A DNA stretch of 64,000 nucleotides from Microbacterium terregens. GTDB taxonomy: Bacteria > Actinomycetota > Actinomycetes > Actinomycetales > Microbacteriaceae. Shown piece after piece: positions 37,872 through 46,650 of the stretch. The number at the start of each line of letters is the position of its first letter. Position 1 is the stretch's first letter. The notes beneath the pieces were generated by a model. That model saw only the letters and a list, made by a program, of their open reading frames with translations. It did not search any database and was not told where the DNA came from. The stretch lies in contig NZ_BAAAWH010000001.1 of assembly GCF_039534975.1 (NCBI RefSeq), positions 2,232,001-2,296,000 on the forward strand, written 5' to 3'. The position numbers and the translations under genes were made by a program.

Positions 37872-38631
37872 GGCGACCCGTCTCTCTCTGCCCGTGCTCG
37901 GCCGGATTCCAGCGCTTCGACGGCGCGGGCTCGCCGCGCAGCTGAGACTGCAACGCCGCGATGGCGTTCATCAGACGGTCGGTGGCGGCGGCGAGGACGG
38001 CGGGCTGGGTGGGCGTCGCGGTGAAATCCGACAGGTCCACCGGGTCGCCGATGATCACACGGACGCGACGGCGCAGCGGCCAGAGGCTGAGCTTGCCATA
38101 CCGCGGCAGGATCTCCTGCGCCCCCCAGTGGGCCATGGGGACGAGCGGGATGCCGTCGGTGAGCGCCAGGCGGGCGGCACCCGTCTTGCCGCGCATGGGC
38201 CACAGATCGGGGTCGCGCGTGAGCGTGCCTTCGGGGTAGACGATGACACCGCCACCGCTCTTCACGAGTTTCTCGGACGCTGCGATGGTCTGGCGCGCGG
38301 CCGTGGCCGAAGACGAGCGTGCCACCGGAACCATGCCCGTGGCGCGCAGGGCCCAGCCGAACACGGGAATCTTGAACAGGCTCTCCTTGACCATGAATCG
38401 CGGGCCCCGCCCCAAGCGCCAGACCGCGACCGCCACGATCAGCGGATCGAACTCGGACGAATGACTGGGCGCGAGCACAAAAGGTCCCTCGCGGGGCAGT
38501 TTGTCGCCGTCGATGATCTCGATCCGGGCCAGAGCACTGACCAGGGGAACGACGACCGCGGCGAGCGGCCAGAAGACGCTCGGCCGCGACGTCTCGGCGG
38601 ACCCACGCCGCCTGGTGGAGGAAGGTGTCAC
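37861..38631 (-). CDS. plsC: 1-acyl-sn-glycerol-3-phosphate acyltransferase
   Basis: Acylates lysophosphatidic acid to phosphatidic acid at the membrane. The 256-residue product has an N-terminal hydrophobic anchor (VFWPLAAVVVPLVSAL), the catalytic HSSEFD (HxxxxD, about residues 56-61), FMVKESLFKIPVFGW and YPEGTLTRD near residue 132. It lies directly upstream of gpsA, which makes its glycerol-3-phosphate precursor, and overlaps it by 11 bp. GTG start three bases after murA. Confidence 0.92.
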   Translation of the reverse strand: MTPSSTRRRGSAETSRPSVFWPLAAVVVPLVSALARIEIIDGDKLPREGPFVLAPSHSSEFDPLIVAVAVWRLGRGPRFMVKESLFKIPVFGWALRATGMVPVARSSSATAARQTIAASEKLVKSGGGVIVYPEGTLTRDPDLWPMRGKTGAARLALTDGIPLVPMAHWGAQEILPRYGKLSLWPLRRRVRVIIGDPVDLSDFTATPTQPAVLAAATDRLMNAIAALQSQLRGEPAPSKRWNPAEHGQRETGRLES

Positions 38632-38634
38632 GCG

Positions 38635-40005
38635 CTATCCGATGACGTCGAAGTCAGCGCCGAGGGCGTCGAGCTTCAGGAAGAGCTTCTCGTAGCCGCG
38701 GCGGATGATCCCGACGTTGCGCACGACCGACTCCCCCTCGGCGGCGAGGGCGGCGATCAGATAGCTGTATCCGCCGCGCAGGTCGGGCACGATGACGTCC
38801 GCGCCGTGCAGCGGGGTCGGGCCGGTGATGACCGCGGCCTGCTCGAGCGCTCGACGCGGCACGCGTCGCTCGGGACTGTCGATACCCTGCGGATGCACGA
38901 CGATGTCTGCGCCCATCTGGACGAGCGCCTCGGTGAAGCCGAGGCGGTTCTCGTAGACGGTCTCGTGGACCACCGAGCGTCCCTCGGCCTGCGTGAGTGC
39001 GACGATGAGCGGCTGCTGCCAGTCGGTCATGAACCCGGGGTGCACGTCGGTCTCGACCATGACCGGCTTGAGCGGCCCGCCACGGCGGAAGCGGATGCCG
39101 TCCTCGTGCACGTCGAACTCGCCGCCGGCCTTGCGGTAGACGTTGAGGAACGTGAGCATCTCCTGCTGCTTGGCCCCGCCGACGAAGATGTCGCCGTCGG
39201 TGGCCAATGCCGCGCACGCCCAGGACGCGGCCTCGTTGCGGTCGAAGATGCAACGGTGGTCGTATCCGCGCAGCGTGTCGACGCCCTCGATCAGGATGAC
39301 GCGGTTGGGCTCGTACGAGATGATCGCGCCCATCTTCTGCAGCACCGCGATGAGGTCCATGATCTCGGGCTCGATCGCTGCCCCGCGCAGCTCGGTCACG
39401 CCCTTGGCCTTCACCGCGGTCAACAGCACCTGCTCGGTGGCGCCGACACTCGGGTAGGGCAGGGAGATCTTCGCGCCGGTCAGCCCGTTCGGCGCGGTGA
39501 TGCGGATTCCCTCGTAGGTCTTGTCGACGATCGCGCCGAACGCACGCAGCGCGTCCATGTGGAAGTTGATCGGACGGTCGCCGATGCGACATCCGCCGAG
39601 GTCCGGGATCAGCGCCTCGCCCAGCAGATGAAGCAGGGGTCCGCAGAACAGGATCGGGATCCGGGAGGCCCCGGCGTGAGCGTCGATCTCCTCGAAGTGC
39701 GCCGATACGGCGCCGCTCGGGTCGAAGACGAGCGAGCCCTCTTCGTCGCCCTCGACGACAGTGACACCATGCACTTCGAGAAGTGACCTGACGACCTGCA
39801 CGTCGCTGATACCCGGGACGTCCCGGAGCACGCTCGTCGTCTCGCCGAGCAGCGCTGCGACCATCGCCTTGGTCGCAAGGTTCTTCGCGCCCTTGACCTC
39901 GACGCGGCCGCTGAGCGGCCGGCCTCCGCGGATCGCGAGTGTCTCACCCGACAACTCCTGGTCTCCCGCCTTCGAACCTGCTGCGTCGCCTAGGAGCGTC
40001 TTCAT
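38635..40005 (-). CDS. murA: UDP-N-acetylglucosamine 1-carboxyvinyltransferase
   Basis: First committed step of peptidoglycan synthesis, transfer of enolpyruvate to UDP-GlcNAc. The 456-residue product has VKGAKNLATKAM (K41/N42) and the active-site loop GGCRIGDRP. The catalytic cysteine (C139) is present, so it is the fosfomycin-sensitive type, not the Asp variant of mycobacteria. The start ATG 40005 is preceded by GAGG; an in-frame upstream extension of 41 codons has no homology. It lies in a leuCD-murA-plsC-gpsA-ddl run. Confidence 0.95.
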   Translation of the reverse strand: MKTLLGDAAGSKAGDQELSGETLAIRGGRPLSGRVEVKGAKNLATKAMVAALLGETTSVLRDVPGISDVQVVRSLLEVHGVTVVEGDEEGSLVFDPSGAVSAHFEEIDAHAGASRIPILFCGPLLHLLGEALIPDLGGCRIGDRPINFHMDALRAFGAIVDKTYEGIRITAPNGLTGAKISLPYPSVGATEQVLLTAVKAKGVTELRGAAIEPEIMDLIAVLQKMGAIISYEPNRVILIEGVDTLRGYDHRCIFDRNEAASWACAALATDGDIFVGGAKQQEMLTFLNVYRKAGGEFDVHEDGIRFRRGGPLKPVMVETDVHPGFMTDWQQPLIVALTQAEGRSVVHETVYENRLGFTEALVQMGADIVVHPQGIDSPERRVPRRALEQAAVITGPTPLHGADVIVPDLRGGYSYLIAALAAEGESVVRNVGIIRRGYEKLFLKLDALGADFDVIG

Positions 40006-40097
40006 CCGGTGGAACCTCACTTGTGTCTTGGAGGGAACAGCTGCTGACGATCCACCCTTCTGGGGCGGGCCGCCCGAGCCTACGGAACCGCCTGAAC

Positions 40098-40694
40098 TCA
40101 AGGAACAGGCAATGTCCGAGGGCGCCACGCCTCTCGGCGAGCCTCGAACTCCGCGATCTTGTCTTCATTTCGCAGAGTGAGCCCGATGTCGTCGAGCCCT
40201 TCGAGAAGCCGCCACCTAGTGTAATCATCGATGTCGAAAGGAACCCGGAGATCACCGATCGACGCCTCACGGGCCTGCAGGTCGACAGTCATGCGGATGC
40301 CGGGCTCGGCGTCGATCGCCGCCCAGATCCGTTCGAGGTCCTGCTCGGAGATGACTCCGGTCAGCAGCCCCTGCTTGCCCGAGTTGCCGCGGAAGATGTC
40401 GGCGAACTTGGGGCTCAGCACCACCTGGAAGCCGAAATCGCGCAGCGCCCAGACCGCGTGTTCGCGGCTGGATCCGGTGCCGAAGTCGGGCCCGGCGACC
40501 AGGACGCTCGCACCCTGGAAGACGGGCTGGTTGAGCACGAACTCGGGGTCCTGACGCCACGCCGCGAAGAGTGCGTCTTCGAAACCGGTCTTGGTCACGC
40601 GTTTCAGATACACCGCCGGGATGATCTGGTCGGTGTCGACGTTCGCGCGCTTCAGAGGCACGGCGATGCCGGTGTGGGTGATGAACTTCTCCAT
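40098..40694 (-). CDS. leuD: 3-isopropylmalate dehydratase small subunit
   Basis: Partner of LeuC in isomerising 2- to 3-isopropylmalate in leucine synthesis. The 198-residue product begins [20 protein letters not shown] and has the substrate-specificity loop with [13 protein letters not shown] (about residues 75-87). The start ATG 40694 is one base after the leuC stop. An in-frame GTG five codons upstream lies inside leuC. Ninety-two bases separate it from murA, with no obvious terminator. Confidence 0.96.
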   Translation of the reverse strand: MEKFITHTGIAVPLKRANVDTDQIIPAVYLKRVTKTGFEDALFAAWRQDPEFVLNQPVFQGASVLVAGPDFGTGSSREHAVWALRDFGFQVVLSPKFADIFRGNSGKQGLLTGVISEQDLERIWAAIDAEPGIRMTVDLQAREASIGDLRVPFDIDDYTRWRLLEGLDDIGLTLRNEDKIAEFEARREAWRPRTLPVP

Positions 40695-40695
40695 G

Positions 40696-42216
40696 TCAGG
40701 CCTCCCCACTGGTCCGGTCGAGAGCTCCGCCGGCGGCGGTCATCGCCGGTTCGACACTGTCGTAGATCGGCGTCTCCTCCAGATCGCTCGGACTGGACAG
40801 CGTCCCCCGCACGGCGGTGGCCGCCGCGACCAGCGGCGAGACGAGGTGCGTGCGACCGCCCTTGCCCTGGCGCCCCTCGAAGTTGCGGTTGCTCGTGGAG
40901 GCACAGCGCTCGCCCGGGGCGAGTTGGTCGGGGTTCATCCCCAGGCACATCGAGCAGCCGGCGAATCGCCACTCGGCCCCGAACTCGATGAAGACCTTGT
41001 CCAGGCCCTCCGCTTCCGCCTCCAGACGCACGCGAGCAGACCCCGGGACGACCATCACACGCACGCCCTCTGCCTTCGTGCGCCCCTGAACGATCGAGGC
41101 GAAGGCTCGCAGATCTTCGATGCGGCTGTTCGTGCAGGAGCCCATGAAGACCGCGTCGACCGGAACATCCTTCAACCGGGTGCCCGGCGTGAGTGCCATG
41201 TATTCCAGCGCGCGCTCAGCCGAAGCCCGGTCGTTCGGGTCGGCGTAGTCGGCGGGGTCGGGAACGACGTCGCTCAGCGAGACGCCCTGACCGGGGTTGG
41301 TCCCCCACGTCACGAACGGCTCGAGCTCGTCGGCGTCCAGGTAGACCTCGGCGTCGAACACGGCGCCCTCGTCGGTGGGGAGGGTGCGCCAGTAGGCGAC
41401 AGCATCCTCCCAATCCGTGCCCTTCGGGGCGTGCGGGCGGCCTTCGAGGTACGCGAACGTGGTCTCATCGGGGGCGATCATGCCTGCCCGAGCGCCGGCC
41501 TCGATCGACATGTTGCAGATCGTCATGCGCCCCTCCATGGAGAGGGCGCGGATCGCACTGCCTCGGTACTCGAGCACATAGCCCTGACCACCGCCGGTGC
41601 CGATCTTCGCGATCACCGCGAGGATGATGTCCTTCGCGGTGACGCCGGTCTTGAGCGTGCCTTCGACGGTGACCGCCATGGTCTTGAACGGCGTGAGCGG
41701 CAGTGTCTGCGTCGCCATCACGTGCTCGACTTCGCTCGTCCCGATGCCCAGGGCCATCGCGCCGAACGCGCCGTGCGTGGAGGTGTGCGAGTCGCCGCAG
41801 ACGACGGTGATGCCCGGCATGGTGAGACCCAGCTGCGGTCCGACGACGTGGACGATGCCCTGCTCTTTGTCGCCGAGCGAGTGCAGGCGCATGCCGAATT
41901 CCTCGGCGTTGCGACGCAGCGTCTCGATCTGCGTGCGACTGGTCAGGTCGGCGATCGGCTTGTCGATGTCCAGCGTCGGGGTGTTGTGGTCCTCGGTCGC
42001 GATCGTCAGGTCGAGCCGTCGCAGTGGTCGCCCTTCCGCGCGCAGCCCGTCGAAGGCCTGCGGGCTGGTGACCTCGTGCACGAGGTGCAGGTCGATGTAG
42101 ATCAGGTCGGGCTCGCCGTTTTCGCCCTTGACCACCAGGTGGTCGTCCCACACCTTCTCGGCGAGGGTGCGCGGGGAATCGGGTATGCCGGACGCGTCTG
42201 TCGAAGCAATGCTCAT
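40696..42216 (-). CDS. leuC: 3-isopropylmalate dehydratase large subunit
   Basis: Aconitase-family subunit carrying the [4Fe-4S] cluster. The 506-residue product has the cluster ligands in [14 protein letters not shown] and [12 protein letters not shown], and [17 protein letters not shown] near residue 155. The N-terminus has KVWDDHLV and [18 protein letters not shown], as in the family. The ATG has TTGGAGAA upstream. This ribosome site is complementary to a sequence at the end of an upstream Leu-rich leader ORF, suggesting leucine-dependent control. Confidence 0.96.
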   Translation of the reverse strand: MSIASTDASGIPDSPRTLAEKVWDDHLVVKGENGEPDLIYIDLHLVHEVTSPQAFDGLRAEGRPLRRLDLTIATEDHNTPTLDIDKPIADLTSRTQIETLRRNAEEFGMRLHSLGDKEQGIVHVVGPQLGLTMPGITVVCGDSHTSTHGAFGAMALGIGTSEVEHVMATQTLPLTPFKTMAVTVEGTLKTGVTAKDIILAVIAKIGTGGGQGYVLEYRGSAIRALSMEGRMTICNMSIEAGARAGMIAPDETTFAYLEGRPHAPKGTDWEDAVAYWRTLPTDEGAVFDAEVYLDADELEPFVTWGTNPGQGVSLSDVVPDPADYADPNDRASAERALEYMALTPGTRLKDVPVDAVFMGSCTNSRIEDLRAFASIVQGRTKAEGVRVMVVPGSARVRLEAEAEGLDKVFIEFGAEWRFAGCSMCLGMNPDQLAPGERCASTSNRNFEGRQGKGGRTHLVSPLVAAATAVRGTLSSPSDLEETPIYDSVEPAMTAAGGALDRTSGEA

Positions 42217-42284
42217 GGTCTGTCGTTCTCCAAGGAAGGCGGATCGAGGCCGTGACGAACTCCGCGACGAGGAAGGCCCGAGAA

Positions 42285-42329
42285 CTAGGACTCGCCGCGG
42301 CCGCTAAGGAGAAGGAGAGCCCACCGCAT
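42285..42329 (-). CDS. leuL: leucine leader peptide of the leuCD operon
   Basis: A 14-codon [17 protein letters not shown], ending TAG 68 bases before leuC. Four consecutive Leu codons (CTC CTT CTC CTT, 42317-42306) use CTT twice, uncommon in this genome. TATTCT lies exactly six bases before the ATG, so the leader mRNA is probably leaderless. GTTCTC at the stop codon (42285-42280 on the minus strand) is complementary to GAGAAC of the leuC ribosome site. Charged-tRNA-Leu sensing by stalling is the obvious reading; the folding switch is inferred. Confidence 0.7.
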   Translation of the reverse strand: MRWALLLLSGRGES

Positions 42330-42335
42330 CGGGTA

Positions 42336-42341
42336 AGAATA
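42336..42341 (-). promoter_or_regulatory. -10 element of the leuL-leuCD promoter
   Basis: TATTCT on the minus strand, preceded by TGG (extended -10 form TGnTATTCT) and followed by exactly six bases before the leader ATG. The extended part lies in the arm of the hairpin at 42342-42372. I see no good -35. Confidence 0.5.
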
Positions 42342-42372
42342 CCACCGGCGCCGGAGAACACGGCGCCGGTGG
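42342..42372 (-). terminator. perfect hairpin after the desaturase gene
   Basis: CCACCGGCGCCG and CGGCGCCGGTGG form a perfect 12-bp stem with a 7-base loop, 15 bases after the desaturase stop. The following minus-strand bases are GGTATTCTTACCC-like without a long T-run, so termination may be partial. It also abuts the leu -10 element. Confidence 0.65.
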
Positions 42373-42387
42373 CAGGGGGCCACACGG

Positions 42388-43467
42388 CTAGATCGCCGAA
42401 CGCTGCTCCACCAGCGGGCACGCGAAGGGATCGCGCTCGCCCAGTCCGACCCGGTTGATGTACCGGATGACGATCCCGTACGACTCGAAGAGTCCGGTGG
42501 CCGTGTACGGCACGCCGTGCCGGGCGCAGTACTCGCGGACCAGCGGCGAGACGTGCCGCAGGTGGGGGCGCGGCATCGAGGGGAACAGGTGATGTTCGAT
42601 CTGGTAGTTCAGGCCGCCCATCGCCACATCCAGCACCCAGGTCCCGCGGACGTTGCGGCTCATCAGCACCTGACGGGTGAGGAAGTCGAGTTTGGCGTCC
42701 TTCGGCACGAGCGGCATGCCCTTGTGGTTGGGGGCGAAGGCCATCCCCATGTACACCCCGAAGATGCCCAGCTGCACTGCGAGGAACACGACCGCGATGC
42801 CGGGCGAGAGCACCACGAAGACGAGCGTCAGGAACCCCGCTATGCGCAGCGTGATGAACGCGATCTCGACCCAGCGTCGCTCCAGCTTCTCTCTGGAGAA
42901 GATGCGGCGCACGCCGGACGCGTGCAGCGAGAGCCCCTCCAACAGGAGGATCGGGAAGAAGAACAGCCCCTGGTGCGCCACGAGCCATTGGGCGATCGGC
43001 GGACGCGGTGCACGCGCCTGCTCCGGTGTGAAGGAGATGACGGGCAGGTCGATGTCCGGATCCACACCGATCTTGTTGGGGTTGGCGTGGTGCCTGGTGT
43101 GCTTGTGCCGCCACCACCCATAGCTCATGCCCACGAAGAGGTCGCCCAGAATGAGGCTGACCCAGTCGTTCCACTTGCCCGAGACGAACATCTGCCGGTG
43201 TGCGGCGTCGTGTCCGAGCATGGCGATCTGCGTGAACAGGACCGCGAACGCGACCGCCGTGAACAGCTGCCACCAGGTGTCGCCGATCCAGATGAACGCG
43301 AGCACGGCGGCGGCCACCGTGACGGGGACGGCGATCAGCTTCGTCCAGTAGTAGCCATAGCGGCGCCTCATCAAGCCGGAGCCGCGAACGATCGCGGCGA
43401 GCTCGGTGAAATCACTGCCTGTGGGAGCCGGGGTCTGGGGCTTGGTGGAAATTATGCCTGGAGACAT
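42388..43467 (-). CDS. membrane fatty-acid (acyl-lipid/acyl-CoA) desaturase
   Basis: Di-iron desaturase that introduces a double bond into acyl chains at the membrane. The 359-residue product has the three histidine boxes HDAAH (about residues 86-90), HKHTRHH (121-127) and QIEHH near 295. Hydrophobic hairpins lie at ~42-82 and ~195-245. It resembles the actinobacterial DesA3/linoleoyl-CoA desaturase-type enzymes. The ATG has a strong AGGAGG site inside a perfect 7-bp hairpin that touches the start codon. Monocistronic. Confidence 0.92.
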   Translation of the reverse strand: MSPGIISTKPQTPAPTGSDFTELAAIVRGSGLMRRRYGYYWTKLIAVPVTVAAAVLAFIWIGDTWWQLFTAVAFAVLFTQIAMLGHDAAHRQMFVSGKWNDWVSLILGDLFVGMSYGWWRHKHTRHHANPNKIGVDPDIDLPVISFTPEQARAPRPPIAQWLVAHQGLFFFPILLLEGLSLHASGVRRIFSREKLERRWVEIAFITLRIAGFLTLVFVVLSPGIAVVFLAVQLGIFGVYMGMAFAPNHKGMPLVPKDAKLDFLTRQVLMSRNVRGTWVLDVAMGGLNYQIEHHLFPSMPRPHLRHVSPLVREYCARHGVPYTATGLFESYGIVIRYINRVGLGERDPFACPLVEQRSAI

Positions 43468-43487
43468 AACGACCTCCTAGGGTCGTT
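43468..43487 (-). promoter_or_regulatory. hairpin holding the desaturase ribosome binding site
   Basis: AACGACC-CTAGGA-GGTCGTT on the minus strand, a perfect 7-bp stem and 6-base loop ending at the base before the ATG. The AGGAGG ribosome site is half in the loop and half in the stem, so folding should reduce initiation. A translational control element is inferred. Confidence 0.5.
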
Positions 43488-43564
43488 CCTCGGCGGACAC
43501 AGACTCGCCCGCTCGTCACCGACGCTACGCGCCGAATCTGAATGCCTCTCAGGTTGGAGCGCCG

Positions 43565-44602
43565 CTACGCCTCAGCGTCGCCCGGACCTTCCACGACGGG
43601 GGCGGCGTCCCGCCGCTGCGCCCGCTTGTCCCGCGACGAGGCCACGAGGCTCGCGATGGTGGCCACGGCCATCGACAGGACGATGACGGCCAATGACATC
43701 CAGGTGGAGATCTCGGGCGCCCACTCGATGTGCTCTCCGTTGTTGATGAACGGCAGCTCGTTGACGTGCATCGCGTGGAAGACGAGCTTCAGCCCGATGA
43801 AGGCGAGGATGAACGCGATGCCGTAGTGCAGATACCGCAGGCGGTCGAGCAGGTCGCCGAGCAGGAAGTACAGCTGACGAAGTCCCATCAGGGCGAAGAT
43901 GTTCGCCGTGAAGACGATGAAGGGGCTGGTCGTGATGCCGAAGATCGCCGGGATCGAGTCGATGGCGAAGAGCAGGTCGGTGATGCCGATCGCGACGAAG
44001 ACGATCAGCATCGGCGTGAAGAACTTCTTGCCGTCCACGACGGTGCGCAGCTTCGCACCGTCGTAGTGATCGCTGATGTCGATGGTGCGGCGCAGCAGGC
44101 GGACGATGAAATTCTCCTGTTTGACGTCCGAGTCGTGATCGCCACCGGGGAACGCCTGCCGCCACGCCGTCCACACGAGGAAGGCACCGAAGATGTAGAA
44201 GATCGGGCTGAAGTTCTCGATCACCGCGGCGCCGACGAGGATGAACGCACCACGAAGGACGAGGGCGATGATGATCCCCACCATCAGGACTTCTTGCTGG
44301 TAGCGCCGCGGGACCGCGAACTGTCCCATGATCAGCACGAACACGAACAGATTGTCGATCGACAGGCTGTACTCGGTGAGCCATCCGGCGACGAACTGCC
44401 CGGCGAACTCGCCGCCTGCGAAGATCCACATGAGCCCCGCGAAGATCAGCGCGAGCACGACGTAGAACACGACCCAGAGCGTCGACTCCTTGGTGGAGGG
44501 GATGTGCGGTCGCTTGAGGATCAGCAGCAGATCGGCGGCCAGGATCAGCGTCAGAACGACCAGCGAACCGACTTCGAACCAGACGGGGAGAACGAGGTCC
44601 AA
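43565..44602 (-). CDS. TerC-family integral membrane protein
   Basis: 345-residue membrane protein with about eight or nine helices. The TerC motifs are LSIDNLFVFVLIMGQF (about residues 80-95), TDLLFAIDSIPAIFGI (near 220), and GLRQLYFLLGDLLDRL. Members act in Mn2+ efflux/homeostasis and tellurite resistance. The start TTG 44602 fits the family's N-terminus (VLPVWFEVGSL) and has GAAAGG eight bases upstream. A yybP-ykoY-like riboswitch precedes it, supporting a manganese role. Longer in-frame readings run through the riboswitch. Confidence 0.9.
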   Translation of the reverse strand: MDLVLPVWFEVGSLVVLTLILAADLLLILKRPHIPSTKESTLWVVFYVVLALIFAGLMWIFAGGEFAGQFVAGWLTEYSLSIDNLFVFVLIMGQFAVPRRYQQEVLMVGIIIALVLRGAFILVGAAVIENFSPIFYIFGAFLVWTAWRQAFPGGDHDSDVKQENFIVRLLRRTIDISDHYDGAKLRTVVDGKKFFTPMLIVFVAIGITDLLFAIDSIPAIFGITTSPFIVFTANIFALMGLRQLYFLLGDLLDRLRYLHYGIAFILAFIGLKLVFHAMHVNELPFINNGEHIEWAPEISTWMSLAVIVLSMAVATIASLVASSRDKRAQRRDAAPVVEGPGDAEA

Positions 44603-44610
44603 TGCAGGGC

Positions 44611-44647
44611 CTTTCGGGAGAGGGCGGGGTCGGTCGATTCCCGAAAG
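44611..44647 (-). promoter_or_regulatory. ribosome-site-sequestering hairpin of the terC leader
   Basis: CTTTCGGGA (44611-44619, plus strand) is the exact complement of TCCCGAAAG (44639-44647), a 9-bp stem. The GAAAGG ribosome site of the TerC gene lies in its 3' arm. A competing pairing between GGGAGAG (44616-44622) and CTCTCCC (44649-44655) is mutually exclusive, as expected of a riboswitch expression platform. Confidence 0.6.
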
Positions 44648-44659
44648 TCTCTCCCCCGC

Positions 44660-44765
44660 GGCATCCGGATTCGGAATGCTGCGGCGCGTGCCCGGGGATG
44701 CTTCGACGGCTCCCGTGATGACGGACACGCGATGACGGGATACTCCCTCTCGCTCCCGCAACGAT
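44660..44765 (-). promoter_or_regulatory. yybP-ykoY-like manganese riboswitch
   Basis: The minus strand reads GAGGGAGTATCCCGTCATC (44749-44731) and CCGTCATCACGGGAG (44724-44710). These match the conserved GGGAGUA and CCGUCAUCACGG elements of the yybP-ykoY aptamer, which binds Mn2+ and commonly precedes TerC-family genes. A CCCCGGG segment follows at ~44690. The exact ends were judged by eye. Confidence 0.7.
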
Positions 44766-44869
44766 ACAGGGTGCGGACTTCTTTCTGAGACGATCGGGGC
44801 CACCGCGACACTCACAGGGTGAGAGACAATGAGGCGCCGGCGGTCCTGGGCCGGCGGGAAGGAAAAGGG

Positions 44870-45427
44870 ATGCCGGAGCCTGCAGCAACGGATGACTCGA
44901 CCCTCGTGGCGCAGGCTGCGAGCGGGAGCGAGCATGCGTTCCGCGCGCTCTATCGCGCGTATGTCCGACCCGTGTACTGGCTGGCCCACCGGCTCGTCGG
45001 CAACGCGTCGGATGCCGAGGACGTGACGCAGGAGACGTTCCTGGTCGCGTGGCGCAAGCTGCCGGGCCTCGAACTGGCCGGGGACTCGCTATTGCCGTGG
45101 CTTGTGACGGTGTGCCGCTTTCAGGCGGCCAACCGCATCCGCACCCAGCGGCGGGAACGTCAGAACACCGCACCCGCGCCGGATGACGGCATCCCGTCCA
45201 CGGTGAACGTCGAGCAGCAGGTGATCGACACCGAGTTCGCCGACCGCATCCTGAGGGAAGTGGCCGGGCTGAGCCCGCTCGATCGCGACATCTTCCGCCT
45301 GTGCGCGACCGAGGGGTACGCCTACCAGGCCGCCGCCGAAGAGCTCGGCGTTGCACACGGGGTCGTCCGCAATCGTCTCTCCCGCATCCGCACGCGACTG
45401 CGGACCGTTGCCAAGGAGAGCACATGA
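44870..45427 (+). CDS. ECF-type RNA polymerase sigma factor
   Basis: 185 residues from ATG 44870. Region 2 is FRALYRAYVRPVYWLAHRLV with DAEDVTQETFLVAWRKL (about residues 25-65). Region 4 is LSPLDRDIFRLCATEGYAYQ with EELGVAHGVVRNRLSRIRTRLR at the C-terminus. An in-frame GTG at 44819 has GACACT six bases upstream, the leaderless spacing seen elsewhere, so a 202-residue product is possible. The ATG has GGAAAAGGG instead. It overlaps the DUF4349 gene by ATGA. No classical anti-sigma ZAS motif is present. Confidence 0.9.
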   Translation: MPEPAATDDSTLVAQAASGSEHAFRALYRAYVRPVYWLAHRLVGNASDAEDVTQETFLVAWRKLPGLELAGDSLLPWLVTVCRFQAANRIRTQRRERQNTAPAPDDGIPSTVNVEQQVIDTEFADRILREVAGLSPLDRDIFRLCATEGYAYQAAAEELGVAHGVVRNRLSRIRTRLRTVAKEST

Positions 45428-46605
45428 ACACCGATCAGCGTCCCGGCGCTTCCGCACCGCTGCCTGAGCTTCCTCCGCTGAGCGAGGATCGCATCGACGA
45501 GATGGAGGACTCGCTGTTCGCCGAGATCTCACGCGACCGATCCGTGCGCCGTGCTCGCCGCAGCCGGGGATGGCTCATCGGCGGGGCCGCCGGCGCGGTC
45601 ATCGTCGTCGCCGCGGTGATCGCACCGACCGTCGGCACGCTCGTGGGCGGTACCTCGACGTATCAGTCCGCGGACGCTCCGGCCCCCGACTTCCTCCCCG
45701 CCCAGGGCGCGGTGGGCACCGAGTCGAGCGACACGGCGGACACCCGGAGTATGACCGACCTCGACTCGACGAAGCGGGCCGGGACGGACGGCGCAGCGAG
45801 CGATCGCGACATCATCACGACCGCATCCGCGACGGTCGAGGTGACGGACATTTCCGCCGCCGCGGCCATGATCACGGATGCCGCGGAGTCGCGCGACGGG
45901 TACGTCGAGTCGATGAGCATCGGCCGGTCCGGTCAGGTCGTTCCGGTCGACCCGGGTTCGGGCGTCGTCTACGACTCGACAATGCCGTACCCGTATCCGT
46001 CTGACAGCGCGTGGGTCACCGTCCGTGTTCCCGCCGAGGGACTTCAGTCGCTGATCGATCAGCTGTCGGGGCTCGGCGAGGTCACGGCCTCGACGGTGAA
46101 CCGGCAGGACGTGACCGAGGTCACCCTGGATCTGCAGGCGCGCGTAGATGCGGCCCAGGCGTCCGTCGATCGCCTCACGCAGCTGATGGCGCAGGCGGGG
46201 AGTGTCGCCGATCTGATCGCGGCGGAGTCCGCGCTGGCCGAGCGGCAGGCGACCCTCGAGTCCTACCAGCAGCAGCTGAAGTACTACGACGAGCAGGTCG
46301 CTCTCTCGACCCTGACCGTCACACTGACCGAACCCGCTGAGACCGTCGAGGCAAATCCTGCGGGATTCGGCGACGGACTCGTCGCGGGCTGGAACGGGCT
46401 GGTCGCCACGCTCAACGGCATCGTCCTCGCCCTCGGATTCTTGATCCCCTGGCTCGGGGTCCTCGCGGTCGCCGGCCTTCTCGCGTGGGCGATCGTGGCG
46501 CTGGTTCGCCGTCGCCGTCGAAGCCGCCGGAGCGACCGGACGCAGACCCTTCCGACGTCGACGGAAACGACAGAGCCCGCTCCGAGGCACAACGCTTCGG
46601 AGTGA
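45424..46605 (+). CDS. DUF4349 membrane protein, possible anti-sigma factor
   Basis: 393 residues: a cytoplasmic N-terminus (~1-48), a transmembrane helix (~50-72) and an acidic extracytoplasmic linker. Next is the DUF4349 domain (ITTASATVEVTDISAAAAMI, AWVTVRVPAEGLQSLIDQL, TEVTLDLQARVDAAQASVDRL) with a coiled coil. A second helix (~335-365) ends in a basic tail. Its start overlaps the sigma gene stop, and the N-terminus LPPLSEDRIDEMEDSLFAEI resembles a sigma-binding helix. An anti-sigma role is inferred from position. Confidence 0.8.
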   Translation: MNTDQRPGASAPLPELPPLSEDRIDEMEDSLFAEISRDRSVRRARRSRGWLIGGAAGAVIVVAAVIAPTVGTLVGGTSTYQSADAPAPDFLPAQGAVGTESSDTADTRSMTDLDSTKRAGTDGAASDRDIITTASATVEVTDISAAAAMITDAAESRDGYVESMSIGRSGQVVPVDPGSGVVYDSTMPYPYPSDSAWVTVRVPAEGLQSLIDQLSGLGEVTASTVNRQDVTEVTLDLQARVDAAQASVDRLTQLMAQAGSVADLIAAESALAERQATLESYQQQLKYYDEQVALSTLTVTLTEPAETVEANPAGFGDGLVAGWNGLVATLNGIVLALGFLIPWLGVLAVAGLLAWAIVALVRRRRRSRRSDRTQTLPTSTETTEPAPRHNASE

Positions 46606-46650
46606 TCCGCCGCCCCTTCCGCGGTGTCCGCACGCTCCTACACTGAGGCC

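Noticed and set aside
43468..43487. RNA thermometer for the desaturase.
   Set aside because: Known thermometers open on heating, whereas desaturases are normally needed in the cold. The hairpin is kept only as a possible translational control element.
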